Shown in pieces: positions 1 to 7,946 of a stretch of DNA of 43,131 bases (position 1 is its first letter; each line of letters begins with the position of its first letter). The notes beneath the pieces were generated by a model that was not told where the DNA came from, searched no databases, and worked only from the letters and a program-made list of their open reading frames with translations. The position numbers and the translations under genes were made by a program. This DNA comes from JAUPKT01 sp964427855 (GTDB taxonomy: Bacteria > Desulfobacterota > Desulfomonilia > Desulfomonilales > Desulfomonilaceae): assembly GCA_964427855.1 (NCBI GenBank), contig CAYRVH010000032.1, positions 1-43,131 on the forward strand. Direction: 5' to 3'.

Positions 1-113
1 TTCTAGAGCAGCCTACCCACTTATGCCACTGTCCAATTTTTCCAGACCATCTCTAAGGCCGGTTTTCGCACTGCGATTCTGATTTGTTTTGGCGATATAG
101 AGGAGGCCTCACT

Positions 114-407
114 ATGCTAACGCGTTTTCTTTGTCTCATAGTGCTGACCGCAAGTTTAATTATTGCGGCGAGTCCCGTACGGCTCTGTGCGGAAGAGTTG
201 GTTGTGAGACCGTGCGCCGATCTTATCCGCCTCGCCAACAGCTATCAAGAAGACCTCAGAACTGTGGATACGATGCTCGGGGTGGCGATCGAGGCCGGAG
301 ACCTTGATAAAATCAAGGCCTATAAACTCAAAAAAGCCGCAGTGCAAAAGCAGTTGGATGCCGTCCTTAAAGCAATCGAGATTAAGGAATGCGCGAAGAC
401 CAAATAG
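114..407 (+). CDS. Small secreted protein of unknown function
   Basis: A 97-residue protein. The start at 114 is chosen because GAGGAGG lies just upstream; a longer open frame from 84 lacks such a site. Residues 1-26 form a signal peptide with a hydrophobic core rich in Leu, Ile and Ala, ending near an Ala-Glu-Glu junction. The mature part is about 70 residues, helical and charged (Lys/Glu/Asp), with two Cys (one in the VRPCADL segment, one in KECAKTK near the C-terminus) that could form a disulfide. It is probably periplasmic. I do not recognise a family. It stands alone, convergent with the minus-strand gene at 526-999. Confidence 0.7.
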   Translation: MLTRFLCLIVLTASLIIAASPVRLCAEELVVRPCADLIRLANSYQEDLRTVDTMLGVAIEAGDLDKIKAYKLKKAAVQKQLDAVLKAIEIKECAKTK

Positions 408-525
408 TATCAAAATTATGCGTTTCCGTCGTAGTCCGTGGGGAGGCGCGAGTTTTTTTCCAACTGTAATATTCGCACGCCTTGAGCGGGAAGGGTTGTC
501 GCTGCACCGGAGCCGGGATTAGAAG

Positions 526-999
526 TTACAGTCCCAGCAATGTGGTGGCCTTGAATAGTATTGGACGTATTACACGAAAGACATTTATCTCTGACTTGAT
601 GGTAGGAAACAAAACAGGTTTGATAGCGCCGACATCGATCTCTTTGTGATCTTCCTTGTTCCTCAAAAAAATCCTCGCCAACTCACCATCCACCAGCATG
701 CAGTACAGCTCTTGCGTCTCATTTTCAACCCATGCGAGCGCCGTCTTTTCGTCGGTTGGGAATCGAGGCTCCAGCACAGCCTCAGCGTACCTCTGAGCCT
801 TGTCTCGAGGCACCCCCACCCCCTGAATCGCTTCCATAAGCTTGAAAATGGCGATGTCAGCGAGTTGGAACCGGTAACCTCTCGGGCCTTTTTTGGCCAC
901 TCGCAACGTTCCGCTGGCAACTGCGTTTTCCAGCTCATTTGCCCCTCCCATATCCAGGAGATAGGCAGCGTCCTCTTGACTTATAAACCGACCTTGCAT
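526..999 (-). CDS. Putative helix-turn-helix (MerR/excisionase-like) protein
   Basis: A 157-residue soluble protein. The N-terminus (MQGRFISQEDAAYLLDM, then a segment ending in ASGTLRVAKKGPRGYRF) resembles the winged helix of excisionase/MerR-type DNA-binding domains, where a helix-turn-helix is followed by a basic wing and then a helix that senses or dimerises (LADIAIFKLMEAIQGVGVP). The C-terminal 60 residues contain a beta-rich segment (TQELYCMLVDGELARIF) that I do not recognise. No phage or plasmid gene is nearby, so a chromosomal regulator is more likely than a phage excisionase. The fold is inferred from sequence pattern only. An upstream GGGAGGCGCC stretch offers a ribosome binding site. 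Confidence 0.65.
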   Translation of the reverse strand: MQGRFISQEDAAYLLDMGGANELENAVASGTLRVAKKGPRGYRFQLADIAIFKLMEAIQGVGVPRDKAQRYAEAVLEPRFPTDEKTALAWVENETQELYCMLVDGELARIFLRNKEDHKEIDVGAIKPVLFPTIKSEINVFRVIRPILFKATTLLGL

Positions 1000-1190
1000 G
1001 GCGCCTCCCTAGGCCCTGCGCTATTCTGACGATTGCTTTGGCTGTACCGATAACACGGGAGTTATAAGGGGTCAAGAAAACTTGAAACACGATTGGGCGG
1101 CGAGGGGATGATCCTCGAAGGCTACGAAGATTGTGCGTCCATGTTTTCTTCAGGAAACCAAAAAATTACTTTATTTACTTAATAAGATTA

Positions 1191-1219
1191 TTGACGTACG
1201 CTCATAACTTTGATATAAT
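1191..1219 (+). promoter_or_regulatory. Sigma-70-type promoter for the Pro/Cys-rich secreted protein
   Basis: TTGACG at 1191-1196, a 17-base spacer, and a perfect TATAAT at 1214-1219. The surrounding 100 bases are far more AT-rich than the rest of the window. The predicted transcript starts near 1226, giving a leader of about 60 bases before the ATG at 1287. Confidence 0.7.
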
Positions 1220-1286
1220 AACGACCATATTAGCAAAATATAATTTTGCAATTTGGTTTATTGCCCGTGATGGGAAGGAATGGGTT

Positions 1287-1604
1287 ATGAAAAAGATATG
1301 GTTGTTAATGTGTGCAGTGGGGCTCTTTCAGCTTGTAGATCTCCAGGCAGCGCCGGCGTTCTTTTTCGGCGGCGACGGCCCACGATTTCAGCCGCCCGCG
1401 TGTCCGCCCGGCGGTTGTCCAACTGCCGTTGCGCCCGTCGTGCAACCACAGGCTGCCATGCCGTGGCAGATGGCCCCTCCTGCAAAACGGATCTCCAAAT
1501 GCAAACCACTGCCCGTAGCCGCGTGCATGCCGCCAACGTGTGCTCCTCCTGTCTGCGCACCAGTCTGTAAGCCGGTGTGCAGACCTGCCGTGCGTTGGTA
1601 TTGA
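1287..1604 (+). CDS. Secreted Pro/Cys-rich small protein
   Basis: A 105-residue protein. The ATG at 1287 follows GGGAAGGAA and starts a clean signal peptide (MKKIWLLMCAVGLFQLVDLQAAPA, cleavage likely near residue 22); the longer open frame from 1131 would run through the promoter, so it is rejected. The mature part is very rich in Pro and Cys, with repeated CxPP, PPxC and VCxPVC units, e.g. PPACPPGGCP and CAPPVCAPVCKPVC. This low-complexity composition suggests an extracellular or periplasmic structural or metal-binding peptide. No known family is recognised. It is a single-gene unit with its own promoter (1191-1219) and terminator (1637-1669). Confidence 0.72.
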   Translation: MKKIWLLMCAVGLFQLVDLQAAPAFFFGGDGPRFQPPACPPGGCPTAVAPVVQPQAAMPWQMAPPAKRISKCKPLPVAACMPPTCAPPVCAPVCKPVCRPAVRWY

Positions 1605-1636
1605 ATCCCCTCTATCCTACAATGACCCTTGGACAG

Positions 1637-1669
1637 GCCGGTCGGCAGCCCCGACCGGCATTTTTCTTT
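1637..1669 (+). terminator. Rho-independent terminator
   Basis: A perfect 9-bp stem (GCCGGTCGG at 1637-1645 pairing with CCGACCGGC at 1651-1659) with a 5-base loop, followed by ATTTTTCTTT. It lies 32 bases after the stop codon of the Pro/Cys-rich protein gene and just before the convergent lipoprotein gene. Confidence 0.85.
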
Positions 1670-1692
1670 CTTCAGTGATGTGTGGAGCATCT

Positions 1693-2280
1693 TTAGTTGT
1701 TTCGACGCGACGCGGGTTTTTTGGGGGATGGTTTTGGCGCCTTTCGGCCCATGGCGGCCGGGGGTTCTTCCGGGATGTTTATTCGTTCAAGTTGATCGTT
1801 AAAGGCTTTCCAAGATGCTGCGTAGTCGCCCGCCTTGTCTCTCATCGTTTCAAGGGCTGCTTGAGCCTCTAGAAAGGTTTCGAGCGAGGTCAGTTCTTCG
1901 TTGAGATTGATTTTCCAGTGAGACTTTGGGGTTTCCCGGATCAATCTGATCATTTTGGGCGCACCTCGCATGGTCCTGACATTGAGCAATGCAAAGGCGT
2001 CTTCAACGACGGTCACAACGGGACTGCTTTGCGGGTCGAGAATATTCATGAGCGCCAAGTTTTCCGGGGGAGCGTCGAGTTTGTATGTGGCGGCAAGCGC
2101 CTCGACAAGCGTCGCTGATTGAGGGGCCAAAAGCTTGCGAGCCTCATGGAGCTGCCCTGCCCTCATTTTTTCCCTATACACGGTGAATACGTCCTCGGGC
2201 CGGCTTGGGGTCAACTCACATGCGGCGAGGAATAGCAACGTCAGGACAGCGATGACATATAGACGTTCCTTACGACGCAT
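1693..2280 (-). CDS. Predicted lipoprotein of unknown function
   Basis: A 195-residue protein. The N-terminus has two Arg, a hydrophobic core and a lipobox (LAAC, Cys21), so it should be lipidated and anchored to a membrane facing the periplasm. The next 110 residues (PEDVFTVYREKMRAGQLHEA onwards) resemble small NTF2-like or DUF4878-type lipoprotein domains, in which a helix pair precedes a curved sheet; this is a weak pattern-level match. The C-terminal 25 residues are a Pro/Lys-rich tail. No partner gene is evident: the next minus-strand gene upstream is 537 bases away. Confidence 0.7.
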   Translation of the reverse strand: MRRKERLYVIAVLTLLFLAACELTPSRPEDVFTVYREKMRAGQLHEARKLLAPQSATLVEALAATYKLDAPPENLALMNILDPQSSPVVTVVEDAFALLNVRTMRGAPKMIRLIRETPKSHWKINLNEELTSLETFLEAQAALETMRDKAGDYAASWKAFNDQLERINIPEEPPAAMGRKAPKPSPKKPASRRNN

Positions 2281-2816
2281 GAGGGATGCTCATTTCGTGA
2301 GATGCACGCCGCCTGAAACAACGTCGCGGCTCCTTTACCGTTTCTGACACTTTCCGTCGTCGTGAGGTCCCTGTCGCCTTGCGCATGCTGAGGGGGAAGG
2401 TTGCTGCCAGGACAAAAATGCTTTTCATCGTTGCTGTGCAACCACTTAATTTGTCACGCTGATTTGATCCGACGCCCTGCAAATCCAATCGAAAAACCTC
2501 ATGTCACTGGATAGGCTTGCACGAGTTCTCGAAAAAACTCAGATGCTACGGCAGGCCGTGCGCTCCTTGTACGAAAAGATTGTGTCACTGCCTTAGGTTC
2601 CTTGCAATGACGAGAATGTCGTTGATGCATTATTGTGAGCAAACCAATCCTCCACTATATTTTCACAAAAACTGTAGGTAATCGCCGCCGATTTACCTCG
2701 CCGTTGCGCCTGAAAATCCACGCATGGCCGTACCAAAACAGTTCATAACCCCCCTGGAACGTGCGGCGTACAATCCGAGGACTCGCAGAACCAACTTTAG
2801 CGCCTCCTGGCTCTTT
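2281..2816. other. Gene-free stretch of 536 bases
   Basis: No open frame here has a credible ribosome binding site, composition or family resemblance. No tRNA-like or strong hairpin structure was found. It should contain the promoter of the lipoprotein gene and the 3' end of the receiver-kinase transcript, but neither has a clear consensus. Confidence 0.4.
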
Positions 2817-3983
2817 TCATGCACACCGCGTGCGTGTCATCTGTGGGCAGACCGAGCATGCGTTTTTTGAAGAGGCTTGACCGTTCGCATGACAAGCTGG
2901 AAACCACACGCGAACCGACGTGCCCGTTGGTTCGACGGGCAGAATTTTAAGCAGGCCGCGGTGGCGGTTCACGATCTCCTTGCATATCGCCAATCCAAGG
3001 CCCGCTCCTTTCTCTCCTTCCGTCCCGCGCTGTTTCCCTCGATAAAACCTGTTGCATATCTTCTGTCTATCCTCGGGGCTTATCCCAACACCCGTATCGT
3101 CTATGGATAATTCAACGCCCGGCAACCCCTTTTCTGAGACGGCGCGGGTGGAAATGACAACCCTCCCGCCCCTGGGCGTGAACTTGATGGCGTTTGCCAG
3201 GAGATTTGCGGTGAGCTGGCAGATACGGCCGACATCGCCATGCACCATCGGCAGATCCGGACTCAGCTGGTTTTCTATCTCGATGTCTTTTGCCTCGGCC
3301 AGCACTTTCAACCCCTGCAGGGCTTGGTTGACGGGCAGGTTCACGTCTATCGGCATATGCGTCAGTCCGGACGCCCCTGATTCCAATCGCAAAAGCTCCA
3401 AAAGTGAATTGATAAAATTGAGTTGGTCTCTCGCGCATTCGTGCAGCAACTCGACGTCGTGAATCACGGAGTCTGGGATGTTTTTTTTTCGGAGAATATC
3501 GATTGTCCCGAGTAACGCCTGAAATGGGGCTCTCACATCATGAGAGAGTACTTGAAGCAGTTCCTTTTGGCGGAGACCGTCTTCTTCTGCTTTTTGCCTC
3601 AGCCGATTATTCTCCACTAAGTTTCTTATCATAATGTCAATTTTGCGGGGATCGAGAGCGAGAAGCTCTCTTTTCTCAAGATAGCCGTCTGCTCCAGCCT
3701 GGAAGGCCTGGTCCCACGCCTCAACACTTTCGAGTGAGGAGCTTATAATGACGGCGCAGTATTTGTCTCGCTCCTTTATCTTTTGGCAGACGTCGATACC
3801 GCTTCCGTCCGGAAACATAATGTCTAAAAGAATGACATCGTAATCCTTCCCAATCGCAGAGAGCGCCCCTGCGGCCGTACCGGTCTCTTCTATGCAGTAG
3901 GCCGTTCCTAGCATGAGGCGGATCTTTTTGCGAATCAGTATTTCGTCGTCAGCGACGAGCATTGATAACAACTTATCCTTCAT
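2817..3983 (-). CDS. Receiver-histidine kinase fusion protein
   Basis: A 388-residue soluble signalling protein with a reversed hybrid order. Residues 1-125 are a receiver domain (acidic pair in VADDE, phospho-acceptor Asp in VILLDIMFPDGSG, and the conserved Lys in GYLEKRE, lacking the usual following Pro). A HisKA dimerisation domain follows, with the phospho-His in LSHDVRAP, then a HATPase domain with N box (NLLANAIKF), G1 (DDTGVGIS) and G2 (GAGLGLAIC). It has no membrane segment. The gene lies 3 bases after the preceding sensor kinase and so is co-transcribed and probably translationally coupled. Receiver-kinase fusions of this type relay phosphate from an upstream kinase; here the 648-residue kinase is the natural donor. 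No output gene follows. Confidence 0.9.
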   Translation of the reverse strand: MKDKLLSMLVADDEILIRKKIRLMLGTAYCIEETGTAAGALSAIGKDYDVILLDIMFPDGSGIDVCQKIKERDKYCAVIISSSLESVEAWDQAFQAGADGYLEKRELLALDPRKIDIMIRNLVENNRLRQKAEEDGLRQKELLQVLSHDVRAPFQALLGTIDILRKKNIPDSVIHDVELLHECARDQLNFINSLLELLRLESGASGLTHMPIDVNLPVNQALQGLKVLAEAKDIEIENQLSPDLPMVHGDVGRICQLTANLLANAIKFTPRGGRVVISTRAVSEKGLPGVELSIDDTGVGISPEDRQKICNRFYRGKQRGTEGEKGAGLGLAICKEIVNRHRGLLKILPVEPTGTSVRVWFPACHANGQASSKNACSVCPQMTRTRCA

Positions 3984-3986
3984 TAC

Positions 3987-5933
3987 TCACCCCTGGCCCC
4001 TCGGAAGATGCAGGGTAAATACAGACCCTTTGTCCACTACGCTCGACGCTTCGATGCGGCCGCCGTGGGCTTCGACAATCCGTTTGGCGATGTAGAGTCC
4101 TCGACCGCTACCGCCCGTGGTAAATCCCAGTTGGAATATCTTCGAATGATGCTCCGGAGGGATGCCTGGCCCCATGTCTGCGACTTGAATCGTTGCCTCA
4201 CCGGCATTTTCACGAAGAGTGACGGCAACTTGGCTGTCCGGACGCGAAAATTTTACGGCATTTCTCACTACATTATCCAGCGCCCTTTTGAGAAAGCGCT
4301 CCTCGCCCAGCACGTGGACGGCCTGAATGTCCATGTGGTTCGAAACGATGAGCACGCGCTTCTTCAATGCTGATTCTTTATTGTTTGAGACGCATTGATC
4401 GACCACGAGATTCAGATTGACGTCCTGGGGACGAATCGTGAACACGTCTGAATGAAGCCTGATGAAATCAATCCGTTCCTCGAGCATGGTACAAAGCTCA
4501 GATCGTTTGGTTTGGACCTGTTCGAGGAACTCCAATGCCTCCTCGATGTTCCCTGAATGGAGAAGCTGTTGGGACGTCTCGAGCCCGACCTCCATGACGT
4601 CCAAGGCCGCTTTGAGTTCATGGCGATAAAGGCGGCCTATCTCTTGATCTATCAGATGCTGATCCGTCGTGTCGCGGAGGAGAATAACTTGAGCCCCGAG
4701 TGCAACGTCATAACGCCTGACCCCGTTCTTCACCACCGCGCGGTTCCCGTACAACTGAATGCTGTCCAAATTTTCGCGCACCTTGGCGTTCAATCTCGCC
4801 ATCACACGGTCTTTAGAATATGTTCTCAGGCTCTTGTCCAGGGCCCCTTCACCAAAAAGATTTTCTTTGAGGCTCTGATTTTCCGTGAGCATTCGCTCCG
4901 CAGCAGGATTCATGTAATAAAGCGAACCTGCTCTATCCACACAGACGATGCCGTCGGGGAGCATCTCAAGGGCCTGCCGATCCAATTCACGGCGTCTCAC
5001 CCGTTTGCGATGCTCCTCCCGGACCTTCGCCTGTTGCGCCCTCAGAATAGCGTCTCTCGCCATTCCATAAGACTCGTAGAGGAATTTTTTTACAATCCCG
5101 CGTTTGGCCGGCTGACTTGCCAGCATGTAGCAGCCATCAACAGGTTCAACCAAGCCTGTGGGGAGTAATTTGCTGAAATAAAAACGGTCTAATGCCGTCA
5201 AGAAGATCGTGTTCCATTCTTTCATACTCAGAGGGACATGAAACTGAGAAAGGAGGTACACCGTCCGGGTGAGTGATGAAAGCTCTTCTATCGATCGAAT
5301 CGATCTGACGAGCTGGTGAAAATCCGTTGATTGACCGTTGCCATCAGCCGAGCTCATAGGGCTTCTGAGGGGGATCGCTGGTTTCCATTGACAAAGTTCT
5401 TCCAAACCCGGGTACCGCTCACACAAGTGTCGAATTTGCTCAGGGGTCATCCCCTTATGGAATGCATGCAAAAGGCATTCTTTCGCAGCGGTTTTCAGCT
5501 CGAGAGGCGCGTTTGTCTTGTTGAGAAAACGCTGTATAAGAAATGGTACGGATTTTGTGACCTCGACGTTTTTGAGCAGAATGATTTGCATGAAAGACAT
5601 TTCTGGGGACGCGAATTCCTTAAACAAGACGTCCTGATTTCCCCTCGCCCGGCAATACGCCCAGAGACAGGCCGAAGTCAAAAACCCACGCCGATAAATG
5701 GCGTTTCGGAGCACAATTTTCTGGCTCGAACTTGACCACTTGATCCCTGCCTGCACTGCGATGTGCTGAAGAGAGGAGGCGCCTTTCACGAGGAAGCCGA
5801 GGAGTGCGGAAAAGGATTCAGGCGCGAAGACGAGGTTTCCGCTGCGGTCTTTTTCGAAGAGCTGGTGGTATCGTTCCAACAGACTAGTGATAGGGGGACG
5901 TTGTTCTAATTCAGCAATAAATTTACTTAACAT
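3987..5933 (-). CDS. Cytoplasmic PAS histidine kinase with unrecognised N-terminal domain
   Basis: A 648-residue protein. I place the start at the ATG at 5933: the longer frame begins with TTG at 5975 and would contain the promoter-like TTGACA. Residues 1-310 are helical and soluble and match no sensor domain I know; they contain no membrane segment. A coiled stretch rich in Arg and Glu (VREEHRKRVRRRELDRQ) leads to a PAS domain (ALEMLPDGIVCVDRAG). HisKA has an HELK phospho-acceptor motif, and the HATPase domain has N box (NVVRNAVKF), G1 (DMGPGIP) and G2 (SGRGLYIAK). The receiver-kinase fusion gene follows after 3 bases, so the pair probably forms a phosphorelay. The signal sensed is unknown. 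Confidence 0.85.
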   Translation of the reverse strand: MLSKFIAELEQRPPITSLLERYHQLFEKDRSGNLVFAPESFSALLGFLVKGASSLQHIAVQAGIKWSSSSQKIVLRNAIYRRGFLTSACLWAYCRARGNQDVLFKEFASPEMSFMQIILLKNVEVTKSVPFLIQRFLNKTNAPLELKTAAKECLLHAFHKGMTPEQIRHLCERYPGLEELCQWKPAIPLRSPMSSADGNGQSTDFHQLVRSIRSIEELSSLTRTVYLLSQFHVPLSMKEWNTIFLTALDRFYFSKLLPTGLVEPVDGCYMLASQPAKRGIVKKFLYESYGMARDAILRAQQAKVREEHRKRVRRRELDRQALEMLPDGIVCVDRAGSLYYMNPAAERMLTENQSLKENLFGEGALDKSLRTYSKDRVMARLNAKVRENLDSIQLYGNRAVVKNGVRRYDVALGAQVILLRDTTDQHLIDQEIGRLYRHELKAALDVMEVGLETSQQLLHSGNIEEALEFLEQVQTKRSELCTMLEERIDFIRLHSDVFTIRPQDVNLNLVVDQCVSNNKESALKKRVLIVSNHMDIQAVHVLGEERFLKRALDNVVRNAVKFSRPDSQVAVTLRENAGEATIQVADMGPGIPPEHHSKIFQLGFTTGGSGRGLYIAKRIVEAHGGRIEASSVVDKGSVFTLHLPRGQG

Positions 5934-5969
5934 ACGAGTATAATTATTCGATATTACATCGTATGTCAA
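5930..5969 (-). promoter_or_regulatory. Promoter with flanking dyad at the kinase start codon
   Basis: On the minus strand a perfect TTGACA (5964-5969) is followed by an AT-rich segment with AATAAT at 5943-5948 (15-base spacing) or TATACT further on. An 8-bp inverted repeat, ACATACGA/TCGTATGT (5959-5966 and 5930-5937, 21 bases apart), brackets the -10 region and overlaps the ATG at 5933. A transcript from here would be almost leaderless. The dyad may be an operator. The -10 element is not ideal, so confidence is moderate. Confidence 0.4.
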
Positions 5970-6012
5970 GCACAATCAGCATGCAATTCCAAGCGCTCAC
6001 TCAGCAGGGCAT

Positions 6013-6426
6013 TCACTTCTCCTCGCCCTGAGGGGTATGCACATGAAGGTGATCGTGTGGTTCATGATCGTGAGCAGCGTGGTCATGGTCGTGGTCGTGG
6101 GAATGCTCGGCAAGACCATCATGTGGATGAGGATGTTCATGCTGGTGTGTATGTTCGTGGGTATGTGTATGTTCGTGGGGGTGGGTGTGTACTGCCCTTT
6201 GGGGTTGTAACGCCTCGGGGATATCCTTGTGCAGATCTTTGAGAGCTTCCGCAAAAAGATCATTTGCGTGAAGAACCGATTTAATCGCCTCTTGCACTTT
6301 TTGCGCTGCCGCGGTCAGACCATTCTCAGCGAGACGGTTGGCGACTTCCTCATATCCCTTGAGATGCTCGATATTGTGATCCAGCCAATGGGTTAGTCTT
6401 ATCACGCACTTGGTCACTTCATCCAT
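6013..6426 (-). CDS. His-rich metal-binding protein
   Basis: A 137-residue protein in two parts. Residues 1-75 form a helical domain beginning MDEVTKCVIRLTHWLDHNIEHLKGYEE; the HWxxHNxEH pattern resembles small domains (DUF8180-like) seen with His-rich tails in anaerobes. Residues 80-132 hold about 23 His alternating with Asp, Glu, Thr and Pro (for example HTHPHEHTHTHEH and HSHDHDHDH), a typical nickel, cobalt or zinc store or chaperone tail, by analogy with CooJ and HypB. No hydrogenase or CODH gene is within the window to show the client. The 16-base gap to the upstream amidotransferase-like gene suggests one transcript. The DNA encoding the tail is a GTG-rich low-complexity repeat. Confidence 0.8.
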   Translation of the reverse strand: MDEVTKCVIRLTHWLDHNIEHLKGYEEVANRLAENGLTAAAQKVQEAIKSVLHANDLFAEALKDLHKDIPEALQPQRAVHTHPHEHTHTHEHTHQHEHPHPHDGLAEHSHDHDHDHAAHDHEPHDHLHVHTPQGEEK

Positions 6427-6442
6427 GCTGCTTCTCCGCCTT

Positions 6443-7312
6443 TCAGGGTCTTAAGGGAATACCGTATCGTCGCGGATTGTTGCGCTTCTTTTCTTTTTCG
6501 TCAAGAACCATGGAAAAGAAGTTTTGCAGCAGTTTCTGGCCTGGGGGCCCGCCTGCTTGTTCATTCCGGGCATGTTCCCAACCTCTCTCGGGATGGAATG
6601 CGAAGCCATAGACGAGTCGGTGTGGCAGTCTGAGTAGTTGGATTTCTGACAGGCTGCTGCGAGCCAGGTTGATGAAGGACGGCGGCAGGGTCTTCACTTC
6701 TTCATAATGGCTTTCCGACGCCAAAAAAGAGCCGGGGTGAACCACAATTCCTCGCCATAGGGGATCATCCACGAGGGTTTGCAAGGCCACTTCCCCTTTT
6801 TCGGAGAGACCTTGTTTCGGATATGTTTCGGGTTTAGCGCGTTCCAGGGTCTCATCGATAAAACCGACAGTACCGCCGAACGTCAGAGCAAGGAATTGAT
6901 GTCCTCCGCAGATACCTAACACCGGCGTATCATAGTCCATAATCGCGCGCGTCAGGAGCTGTTTAGAACGATTTATCTCGCTGTGACACTCACGTTCATA
7001 CACTCGCCAAGGGGTGCCTTGAGGACTCAGTACAATAAAATCCACATGGTCCGGCGCGATATCGTGGTCTGAGACCTGACTGAAATGAACATACTGCAAG
7101 GATATAGCGACGCCCTTGATTCCATTGCATGTGGAGGCGAGTTTTTGCGTCAGGGTCTCCCGCAAAGCGCCGTGCCTCGTCGGGTCTGGCTGCCCGAATT
7201 CAAGGTCTATCAGGACTCCTTTAAGTTCTTTAGTGGACACATTCATCATGACCTCGATGGAGACGATGGCGAGCATGCCGGCAAGGACAATGAGGGACAC
7301 AAGAAGTTTCAT
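6443..7312 (-). CDS. Class I glutamine amidotransferase-like protein
   Basis: A 289-residue protein with the class I amidotransferase fold. The nucleophile elbow is LGICGGHQF (Cys135), and His240 and Glu242 in GFAFHPERGWEH complete a Cys-His-Glu triad. Partner synthase domains are absent, so the reaction may be hydrolysis of a gamma-glutamyl or similar amide bond. The N-terminal 20 residues are hydrophobic (MKLLVSLIVLAGMLAIVSIE), suggesting a signal anchor. However, a second start at Met23 has GAGG five bases upstream while the first has no clear site, so a cytoplasmic protein starting at 7246 is possible. It sits directly upstream of the His-rich protein gene. Confidence 0.8.
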   Translation of the reverse strand: MKLLVSLIVLAGMLAIVSIEVMMNVSTKELKGVLIDLEFGQPDPTRHGALRETLTQKLASTCNGIKGVAISLQYVHFSQVSDHDIAPDHVDFIVLSPQGTPWRVYERECHSEINRSKQLLTRAIMDYDTPVLGICGGHQFLALTFGGTVGFIDETLERAKPETYPKQGLSEKGEVALQTLVDDPLWRGIVVHPGSFLASESHYEEVKTLPPSFINLARSSLSEIQLLRLPHRLVYGFAFHPERGWEHARNEQAGGPPGQKLLQNFFSMVLDEKEKKRNNPRRYGIPLRP

Positions 7313-7451
7313 GAAAGAAATAAAGCGTTTATTGTAGAGACGAGGAGAAAAATTTTAGTCGGCGCCTGCCTCAGGCCGGCCGCCCCCGACCGACAAGAAA
7401 GGCGTGGTGGTAAAGACCTATTGTTTGCACGCCGCTCCGACTCACGTCGGG

Positions 7452-7874
7452 CTACCAGCCCACCTGAGGCAATCCCCAGCCCCAATAATAAGGTCTCTGA
7501 AGAAATATTTCATAGGTGTCGCCATCAGCGGCTCTGAAGAGGCCTCGAATGGCGCCGTCGCTGTATATTACGCCGCTGAACGTGTGGCCATCCTTTCCGC
7601 CGAACACGTGATTGCCGCGAATTTTGCCCGCGATTCGAAAACGCGCCTTTCCGAAAAAGTTGCCTCCCTCTACTATCCCATAGATGTCCTCGCCATGTTG
7701 ATACGTGATATTGACGGTACCTTCAGCGCCAAAGATGGCCCCCTTGGCGCTGCCAACCCAGAGCCCCCTTATGTCAGGAGCCGATGCTGCCGCCGACCAA
7801 CACAACGAGCCGGCGCTCAAGAGTCCCACGCAGATACCACAGACAATCAAAAAATGTCGTCTCATAGAAACCAT
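7452..7874 (-). CDS. Secreted beta-rich protein of unknown function
   Basis: A 140-residue protein; Met4 is an equally good start. Residues 1-32 form a signal peptide (RRHFLIVCGICVGLLSAGSL, cleavage near an Ala-Ala-Ser-Ala segment). The mature part is Gly- and aromatic-rich with alternating strands (IRGLWVGSAKGAIFG, GIVEGGNFFGKARFRIAGKI, GVIYSDGAIRGLF), resembling small beta-barrel or sheet proteins of the periplasm. It ends in an unusual aromatic tail (RPYYWGWGLPQVGW). I do not recognise the family. It stands between the potassium channel and the amidotransferase-like gene. Confidence 0.65.
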   Translation of the reverse strand: MVSMRRHFLIVCGICVGLLSAGSLCWSAAASAPDIRGLWVGSAKGAIFGAEGTVNITYQHGEDIYGIVEGGNFFGKARFRIAGKIRGNHVFGGKDGHTFSGVIYSDGAIRGLFRAADGDTYEIFLQRPYYWGWGLPQVGW

Positions 7875-7946
7875 ATACCATATCTGTTAATGAAAATACA
7901 GTCTTTCCAGGCCAAGAGGCGAGCATCCTAAGAAAGCAAGTGAAGT

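Noticed and set aside
526..999. Phage excisionase
   Set aside because: The N-terminus is excisionase-like, but no integrase, phage or plasmid gene is near.
4557..5168. A plus-strand open frame of 203 codons opposite the kinase gene
   Set aside because: It overlaps the PAS and N-terminal coding region of the kinase, which has clear motifs.
6057..6242. GTG/GTATGTTCGTGGG tandem-like repeats on the plus strand
   Set aside because: They are the coding DNA of the His-rich tail (CAC/CAT codons), not an independent repeat or CRISPR array.
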